The notes under the pieces were generated by a model that ran no database searches, was not told the origin of the DNA, and saw only the letters and a program-made list of their open reading frames with translations. Of a DNA stretch of 64,000 bases, positions 58,826-64,000 are shown piece after piece (the stretch's first letter is position 1; each line of letters opens with the position of its first letter). This stretch comes from CAWKDC01 sp964383495 (GTDB lineage Bacteria; Pseudomonadota; Gammaproteobacteria; JABCZS01), in NCBI GenBank assembly GCA_964383495.1, contig CAYLHG010000003.1:62001-126000 (forward strand), read 5' to 3'. The translations under genes were made by a program, and so were the position numbers.

Positions 58826-61068
58826 TGAATGCAAAAGTTTTAAGATCCTATACATTTTTCTTTCCTGACATAACATGTGCTTCCTGTACATCAGCTATTG
58901 AAAGCGTGGTTAAAACGCATAAAAATAAAGAAACTAAAGAGCCCCCAATTATTTGCAATGATCCCGCGGTAAATCTTGCAACAAAATCCACTACCATTGT
59001 TGTTGAAGAAGATTCAATAACAGATCCTAATCAAACTCAAGATGCTTTAAAAAAAATTTTTAATGATGCTGGATGGGATGTGGTTTTTGATCTTGTTGAA
59101 ACGGATCCTCGTCCTTTTTGGCTCAAAGGTTTTTTAGGAATTTCAATTGCTGTGGTCATGATGATACTAATGTTGCTCGACATTGAATATCCTCATGAAT
59201 TTGCAACAGGGGTAGGCGGTGCGTTAACGCTTTATCTAGGGCGGCGTTTTTATACACAATCCCTTTATAAATTTTGGAAAATGCGCTTTGTTAACATGGA
59301 TACGTTATTTGCGCTCAGCACGTTTGCTGCTATTGTCGTGACGGTGTTGCATCATTTTATTCCTGGCCTTCCCATGCTTATCGATGCAGCATTAATGACA
59401 TTAGGGTTTGCTTATATTGGTAAAGCCATTAAAGCGTCGATGGAAAATATTATCTTAGAAAAAATATCGCTGACAGATAATATCCCTAAAGAAGTGAAAC
59501 GAGAAAATTCAGATGCGCTGGTAAGTGTTGCAGACTTAAAAGTCGGCGACATTATTTATGTTTTCCCTGGGCAATGTATTCCTTGCGATGGCATTTGTTT
59601 GGATAACGAATTTTCTGTAGATAAGGGCACGTTTAACGGCGATAATGGAATTCCCGTCAGTGTTCAAAAAAACCAAGAAGTATTTGCTGGGATGATGGTT
59701 TATGGAAATCAAACGCCTACAGGCATGAAAATGCGTGTGACAAAAACGCTGGCAGATTCTGAAATTTCCCAAATGGAGCGTGATTCTCAAGCAGCATTAG
59801 GAAGTCAATCATGCATTGAAGCAAATTCAAAAGAATGGTTGCGTTATTTTATTCCATTGGTATTGTTTATTGCCGCGGTGGTAGGAATCAGTAGCGCAGT
59901 ATTTGTTGCGCCTGAAGTAGGCATAGCCGCTGGATTATATTTGTTGGTATGTGCATGCCCATGTGTGTTGGGGATGATCCCTTATTTAGCCATGAATGTG
60001 GGGCTTTCTAAGGCTCGCGATAAAGGCATTTTTTTTAAATCAGCTAAACATTTAGAAACAGCATCACGTGTTAATAGAGTAGCATTGGATTTAACGGGAA
60101 CGATTACGGAAAATTCCCTCAGCGTTTTCAAGTATGCTGGGCTTAGCAACGATGATTTAGCGGTGATCGCATTGGGCGAAGCAGAGTCAACGCATGCCAT
60201 TGGAAAAGCGATATATGCATATTGTAAAAATAAATCGAATTTGCAAATAACAACAGAGAAAATCGATCAGCCTAGTAGCAATGGCATTGTAATAAAAAGC
60301 AATTTCGTGGAATATAAAATTGGTAATGAAAATTATGTGGGAGGTGTAGCTGATCATCAAAAACCAGATGAGAAAACGCAAGGACAATATAATGTTATCT
60401 ATGTTAAAAAGAACGAAGAAATCATAGGTTATTTTTTATTGCAAGCTGAATTAAAAAAAGATGCAAAATCAACGATTGATGCGTTAAAGGCATCAGGGAA
60501 AGAAGTGTGGATCATCACCGGTTCTCCGCACGCATGGGCAGTAGAGCGCGCAAAAGAATTGGGCGTGGATGAAGCGCATGTGAAAGCAGATTTATCGCCT
60601 AAGCAGAAAACCGCAGAAATAGAAACATTGAAAGAGAATGATCGTTATGTTGTTGCAATGGTAGGGGATGGAATTAATGATATATCCGTATTGCCTACAT
60701 CTCATCTGGGCGTATGTATTGATCCGAATGCATCCAAAGTGAAAGCAGCAGCGAACGTTTATTTTAACAGTACTGCATTGGCGCAAGTACTAGTCTTATT
60801 CACTGTGGCTGATAAAACTATGGCACATATCAACCAAAACATTGCATTGAGTATGCTCTACAACGTGTTGGTATTAGGGTTTGTGCTGGCTTCCATTGTT
60901 GCGTATTCAGAAGGAGAAGAAACGTTATTTGAAAAGATGTTAAACCCCGCCTACGGCGCTGGGTTAATGGCTGTGCAATCGCTTTGTGTATTAGGTAATA
61001 CGTGGCTTTTCAAGCAGAGAGAGCAAGGGCGTGAGCTATGCCAGAACCTCAATTTTATGACTAAATAG
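58825..61068 (+). CDS. P1B-type heavy-metal ATPase, divergent at catalytic motifs
   Basis: A 747-residue membrane protein with the copper-ATPase layout: an N-terminal metal-binding domain (Cys18 and Cys21 in ITCASC), membrane helices, actuator domain, CPC metal motif (378-380), P domain and GDGIND (614-619). Several near-invariant motifs differ: actuator TGE reads NGD (271-273), the phosphorylation motif DKTGT reads DLTGT (Asp422), the HP dipeptide reads HA (457-458), and TGDN-like ITGD reads ITGSP. The phosphorylatable Asp is retained. This could be an active but divergent pump, an altered sensor, or a decaying gene; the frame is fully open. Ion specificity is not certain. It is coupled to udk. 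Confidence 0.85.
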   Translation: MNAKVLRSYTFFFPDITCASCTSAIESVVKTHKNKETKEPPIICNDPAVNLATKSTTIVVEEDSITDPNQTQDALKKIFNDAGWDVVFDLVETDPRPFWLKGFLGISIAVVMMILMLLDIEYPHEFATGVGGALTLYLGRRFYTQSLYKFWKMRFVNMDTLFALSTFAAIVVTVLHHFIPGLPMLIDAALMTLGFAYIGKAIKASMENIILEKISLTDNIPKEVKRENSDALVSVADLKVGDIIYVFPGQCIPCDGICLDNEFSVDKGTFNGDNGIPVSVQKNQEVFAGMMVYGNQTPTGMKMRVTKTLADSEISQMERDSQAALGSQSCIEANSKEWLRYFIPLVLFIAAVVGISSAVFVAPEVGIAAGLYLLVCACPCVLGMIPYLAMNVGLSKARDKGIFFKSAKHLETASRVNRVALDLTGTITENSLSVFKYAGLSNDDLAVIALGEAESTHAIGKAIYAYCKNKSNLQITTEKIDQPSSNGIVIKSNFVEYKIGNENYVGGVADHQKPDEKTQGQYNVIYVKKNEEIIGYFLLQAELKKDAKSTIDALKASGKEVWIITGSPHAWAVERAKELGVDEAHVKADLSPKQKTAEIETLKENDRYVVAMVGDGINDISVLPTSHLGVCIDPNASKVKAAANVYFNSTALAQVLVLFTVADKTMAHINQNIALSMLYNVLVLGFVLASIVAYSEGEETLFEKMLNPAYGAGLMAVQSLCVLGNTWLFKQREQGRELCQNLNFMTK

Positions 61069-61088
61069 GATAGTATTCCCGAAAAGTC

Positions 61089-61116
61089 TTGACTATTTGG
61101 GAATATATGCCATAAT
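61089..61116 (+). promoter_or_regulatory. Promoter giving a possible leaderless transcript
   Basis: TTGACT (61089-61094) and CATAAT (61111-61116) are spaced 16 bases apart. The -10 ends 6 bases before ATG 61123, so transcription would start at or very near the start codon. Inverted ATTCCC...GGGAAT arms overlap the region. Confidence 0.5.
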
Positions 61117-61122
61117 GGTCGA

Positions 61123-62283
61123 ATGAACCGCACACTGATTCCTTACATTATCAAAGACTTATCTGAAAAAATTGTTATCATTTCAGGTCCGCGTCAATCT
61201 GGGAAAACTACCCTATCTAAGCAATTAGCTACAGAGTTCGATTATTTTAATTATGATGCTGTTGAGGATCGTATCACGCTTAAAGCGAAGGATTGGGATA
61301 GAAAAAAGAAGCTCATTATTTTTGATGAGCTGCACAAAATGAAAAATTGGAAGCAATGGTTAAAGGGAGTATATGACACGGAAGGGATCCCACCTTCTTT
61401 ACTTGTCACGGGCAGTTCAAAATTGAATACTTATCGCAAAATGGGGGATTCACTGGCAGGGCGGTATTTTCAATTTAGATTACATCCTTTTGATGTAAAA
61501 GAAGTAACTTCGGAATTGCAGCAAAATCCTGAGGAAGTTTTTAATACACTAATGAGTATAGGTGGATTCCCTGAGCCTTTTCTCAAAGGCGATGAGACTT
61601 ATTACAAACGCTGGCGAAGAACGCATTTAGATATTATTTTGCGACAAGATTTAATAGGCGAATATGCGGTAAGGGATATTCAAGCAATAGAAACATTAGT
61701 GCATTTATTACAAGAACGCGTGGGAAGCGCTGTTTCTTATTCGCAACTTGCACGGGATTTAGAAAGAGATCCTAAAACTATCAAGAGATGGCTAGTCATG
61801 CTTGAGAATTTATATGTTATCTTTAAAATTACGCCCTATCATAAAAATATTGCGCGTTCCTTATTGAAAGAACCAAAATATTATTTTTATGATAATGGAA
61901 GAGTAGAAAGAGAAAATGGTTCACGCTTGGAAAATCTTGTTGCATGTGCTTTACAAAAAGAACTAGATTTTATCGAGGACACAACGGGTGCTGATACGCA
62001 ATTACATTTTTTGCGCACGAAAGATAAAAAAGAAATTGATTTTTTAATTCTGATTGATAAAAAGCCTGTATTAGCCATTGAAGTAAAATGGGCCGATGAA
62101 AACCTTTCTTCTTCATTTAAATATTTTTCTGAGTATTTACCTGATTGCCCCGGCATTCAATTGGTCAAAGAGTTAAGCCGTGAAAAAACTTATCCAAACG
62201 GTTTTGAAGTGAGAGATGTTGTGAAATGGCTAGCAAACATGGATTTCGGGTTAGGTTCTTTTCAAGGGTGCATATTAAAATAA
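61123..62283 (+). CDS. AAA-family ATPase with DUF4143 (second of two)
   Basis: A 386-residue AAA_14/DUF4143 protein. Walker A is GPRQSGKTTLSKQL near residue 22, Walker B is KLIIFDELHK near residue 68, and the sensor is LLVTGSSKLNTYRK. The DUF4143 C-terminal part has KEIDFLILIDKKPVLAIEVKWAD, a PD-(D/E)xK-like core. It differs widely in sequence from the other copy at 23982-25145, so the two are not a recent duplication. No ribosome-binding site is visible ahead of the ATG. Confidence 0.85.
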   Translation: MNRTLIPYIIKDLSEKIVIISGPRQSGKTTLSKQLATEFDYFNYDAVEDRITLKAKDWDRKKKLIIFDELHKMKNWKQWLKGVYDTEGIPPSLLVTGSSKLNTYRKMGDSLAGRYFQFRLHPFDVKEVTSELQQNPEEVFNTLMSIGGFPEPFLKGDETYYKRWRRTHLDIILRQDLIGEYAVRDIQAIETLVHLLQERVGSAVSYSQLARDLERDPKTIKRWLVMLENLYVIFKITPYHKNIARSLLKEPKYYFYDNGRVERENGSRLENLVACALQKELDFIEDTTGADTQLHFLRTKDKKEIDFLILIDKKPVLAIEVKWADENLSSSFKYFSEYLPDCPGIQLVKELSREKTYPNGFEVRDVVKWLANMDFGLGSFQGCILK

Positions 62284-62290
62284 TGGTTTC

Positions 62291-63157
62291 TTAAATCCCC
62301 TTTGGAATAGACGCACAAGCGCCTTCTCGAGTGATGCAAATACTAGCGGCACGCATGCCTTGCTCAATGGCCTCATGCAATGGGAGATGGCGTAAAAAAG
62401 CAGCCATGAAAAAGCCGATAAATGTATCGCCCGCAGCCGTTGTATCCACAACGCGCGCCACAGGAAATGCTTTGAAATGTTGCGGCTCTCCTTCACCTAA
62501 CGCCCAAACACCGTTGGCGCCTAAGGTTAATATGCAAATCGTAGTTGGGTGACACAGCGCACGCAATTGCTGCAGTTGTAATGTTGGGTCCGTTTCGTCG
62601 CAGAGCGCATTGGCTTCCAATTCATTCACAATTAATACATCTACTGTGTTTAATGCAAAGGTGGATGTGGTCGGCAGCAACGGTGCTGGATTATAAAAAA
62701 TAGTTAAACCGCGCTGCTTTGCCATCATCAATGTTTCATTGATAATATTAGTTTCGTTTTGAAGCACCAGTGCTTTCGGGCGAAAATGATTTAAGGCCTC
62801 TTCTAATTGTATTGTAGTTAATGTGTGATTTGCGCCCCCTTGAATGATGATCGCATTTTGTCCTGTTTTAATCACTTGAATAATGGCGTGCCCGCTGCGT
62901 TTTTCAGCATATCGTACAAATGTTGTATCCACACCTTCTTCGGTTAATGTGTTTCGCAATAATTCGCCATCACTGCCAATCGCACCGACGTGCGCTACTT
63001 TCAAGCCAGCGCGCGCAAGCGCAACGGATTGATTTAAACCTTTCCCGCCCACATGTAAATCAAATTGACGTGCGCTTTGCGTTTCGCCTGGCATAGCGAA
63101 GTGATCCACTTGATACACAAAATCCAGGTTGAGAGAGCCAACATTAATCACGTCCAT
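62291..63157 (-). CDS. rbsK: Ribokinase (PfkB family)
   Basis: A 288-residue PfkB-family sugar kinase, best matched to ribokinase (ribose to ribose-5-phosphate). The N-terminal GSLNLDFVYQVD and GGKGLNQSVALARAG (PfkB signature 1) and the C-terminal DTTAAGDTFIGFF (signature 2, with the catalytic Asp) are present. No ribose transporter is adjacent, so another sugar is possible. It overlaps folB by 14 bases. Confidence 0.85.
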   Translation of the reverse strand: MDVINVGSLNLDFVYQVDHFAMPGETQSARQFDLHVGGKGLNQSVALARAGLKVAHVGAIGSDGELLRNTLTEEGVDTTFVRYAEKRSGHAIIQVIKTGQNAIIIQGGANHTLTTIQLEEALNHFRPKALVLQNETNIINETLMMAKQRGLTIFYNPAPLLPTTSTFALNTVDVLIVNELEANALCDETDPTLQLQQLRALCHPTTICILTLGANGVWALGEGEPQHFKAFPVARVVDTTAAGDTFIGFFMAAFLRHLPLHEAIEQGMRAASICITREGACASIPKGI

Positions 63158-63509
63158 GTATTTCTCCTCGAGTAATGCGCACGCCCACTGTTTGTGCTGT
63201 TAATACAGCACCGGGCTTGTAAATAGTGATAACCTGTCCATGGGCAGCAAACGTGGTGTGTAATGCTTCACTTAAGCGTTGTGCAAATGTTTCAATCAAA
63301 TGAAAATGATTTTCGACGCCGAATTGTTCAATGAAGGCAGCAATGTGAGCATAATCTAAAGTATGTTCCATGGTATCTGTTCGTGCTATTTTTCGAGCAT
63401 CTGTTGTCATTTCGAGATCTACAAACAAAATTTGTTTGAATTGACGTTCAATAGGTAAAACACCGATAATTGTTTCAATCTTCAATTGTTTGATAAAAAT
63501 AGTGTCCAT
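63144..63509 (-). CDS. folB: Dihydroneopterin aldolase
   Basis: A 121-residue FolB in folate synthesis, splitting dihydroneopterin to 6-hydroxymethyl-dihydropterin. MDTIFIKQLKIETIIGVLPI, EHTLDYAHIAAFIE and LIETFAQRLSEAL are family segments; the catalytic lysine is in TIYKPGAV. It is divergent from plsY, the usual gammaproteobacterial arrangement, and overlaps rbsK by 14 bases. Confidence 0.94.
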   Translation of the reverse strand: MDTIFIKQLKIETIIGVLPIERQFKQILFVDLEMTTDARKIARTDTMEHTLDYAHIAAFIEQFGVENHFHLIETFAQRLSEALHTTFAAHGQVITIYKPGAVLTAQTVGVRITRGEIHGRD

Positions 63510-63558
63510 TAAAACTGTCCGCTAATATAATGTGAAGGAAGAATACTGAGAGGTCAAT

Positions 63559-64000
63559 ATGCTCTACATCGTCTGGTTTATCATCGCTTACCTTTTAGGG
63601 TCTGTATCGAGCGCCATTATACTCTGTAAACTGGCCGGCTTGCCAGACCCCCGCACGCAGGGCTCTGGCAACCCTGGGGCAACCAATGTCTTGCGCTTGG
63701 CAGGCAAGAAGTTAGCAGCTCTCGTATTGGTGGGAGATGCGTTAAAAGGCCTGTTGGCTGTTTTACCTGTTACATTGTGGGGTGGCAGCCCGCTAATGGT
63801 GGGCATCACAGCCTTATGCGTATTTTTAGGGCATGTTTACCCCGTTTTCTTTGGATTTCAAGGAGGAAAGGGAGTGGCAACCTATGTTGGTGTCTTGCTG
63901 GGAGCAAATGTATGGCTTGCTGTAGGTGGGATTGGCGTGTGGTTAGTAAGTGCGGCTGTTACTCGCTATTCCTCTCTATCTGCATTATTGATGGCAGTAG
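63559..64000 (+). CDS. plsY: Glycerol-3-phosphate acyltransferase PlsY, partial
   Basis: The first 147 codons are visible; the gene continues past the right edge. It shows the PlsY motifs GSGNPGATNVLRLAGKK and GHVYPVFFGFQGGKGVAT, with several membrane helices. PlsY uses acyl-phosphate to acylate glycerol-3-phosphate, starting phospholipid synthesis. GAGAGGT precedes the ATG. Gene order folB-plsY is conserved. Confidence 0.96.
   Translation, partial: MLYIVWFIIAYLLGSVSSAIILCKLAGLPDPRTQGSGNPGATNVLRLAGKKLAALVLVGDALKGLLAVLPVTLWGGSPLMVGITALCVFLGHVYPVFFGFQGGKGVATYVGVLLGANVWLAVGGIGVWLVSAAVTRYSSLSALLMAV

Noticed and set aside
1..64000. CRISPR arrays, tRNA or rRNA genes, complete insertion sequences
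   Set aside because: No regularly spaced repeats, tRNA cloverleaf or rRNA core sequence, or transposase with terminal repeats was seen; the Rpn protein at 45382 is a nuclease family once mislabelled transposase.

Overview
The window is a 64 kb piece of a gammaproteobacterial chromosome that contains the replication origin. By eye it is AT-leaning (roughly 40 percent GC). The backbone follows the classic gammaproteobacterial origin order: gyrB, recF, dnaN, dnaA (leftward), an AT-rich oriC with five perfect DnaA boxes, then rpmH, rnpA, yidD, yidC, mnmE, mnmG, rsmG, parA, parB, atpIBEFHAGDC, glmU, glmS (rightward). A second conserved block at the right holds rsmD, two M16 peptidases, ftsY, ftsE, ftsX, rpoH. 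Eukaryote-like proteins (a U-box protein and a secreted CD39-type apyrase) and a c-subunit longer than usual suggest a host-associated member of the Legionellales (Coxiella/Legionella relatives). The genus cannot be named from this sequence alone.

Layout. Positions 1-7.4 kb are accessory: two tandem secreted beta-propeller-like paralogs, a GH3 glycosidase, a FitAB/VapBC-type toxin-antitoxin pair, an alkyltransferase, a YajG-like lipoprotein and a cytochrome b561. Positions 7.7-15.2 kb hold gyrB, a 1.4 kb gene-poor spacer, recF, dnaN and dnaA. The spacer carries three parS sites in degenerate repeated segments and a broken DUF559 gene; two more parS sites lie inside recF. Positions 15.3-18.3 kb hold a BrnQ-type transporter, an orphan gene and oriC. 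Positions 18.3-43.7 kb are the rpmH-to-glmS backbone, interrupted at three junctions: a DUF4143 ATPase, a TauE-family exporter and a barrel-plus-Ig-like protein between mnmG and rsmG; an EVE protein between parB and atpI; an apyrase and a DctA symporter between atpC and glmU.

Positions 43.7-51 kb mix housekeeping genes (comM, ubiK, rsmJ, tgt) with an Rpn-family nuclease, a DUF445 protein, an unknown basic protein and the U-box protein. Positions 51.2-58.1 kb hold the rsmD-ftsYEX-rpoH cluster. Positions 58.2-64 kb hold udk, a P1B-type ATPase with several altered catalytic motifs, a second DUF4143 ATPase, rbsK, folB and the start of plsY.

How the parts work together: ParA and ParB would act on the five parS sites 6-7 kb left of oriC to segregate the origin. 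The rnpA-yidD-yidC genes serve RNA processing and membrane insertion. MnmE/MnmG and RsmG/RsmJ/RsmD/Tgt modify tRNA and rRNA. The atp operon gives a complete F1Fo ATP synthase, and GlmU/GlmS feed cell-wall precursor synthesis. The accessory genes (U-box protein, apyrase, propeller proteins, surface barrel) are the best candidates for acting on a host.
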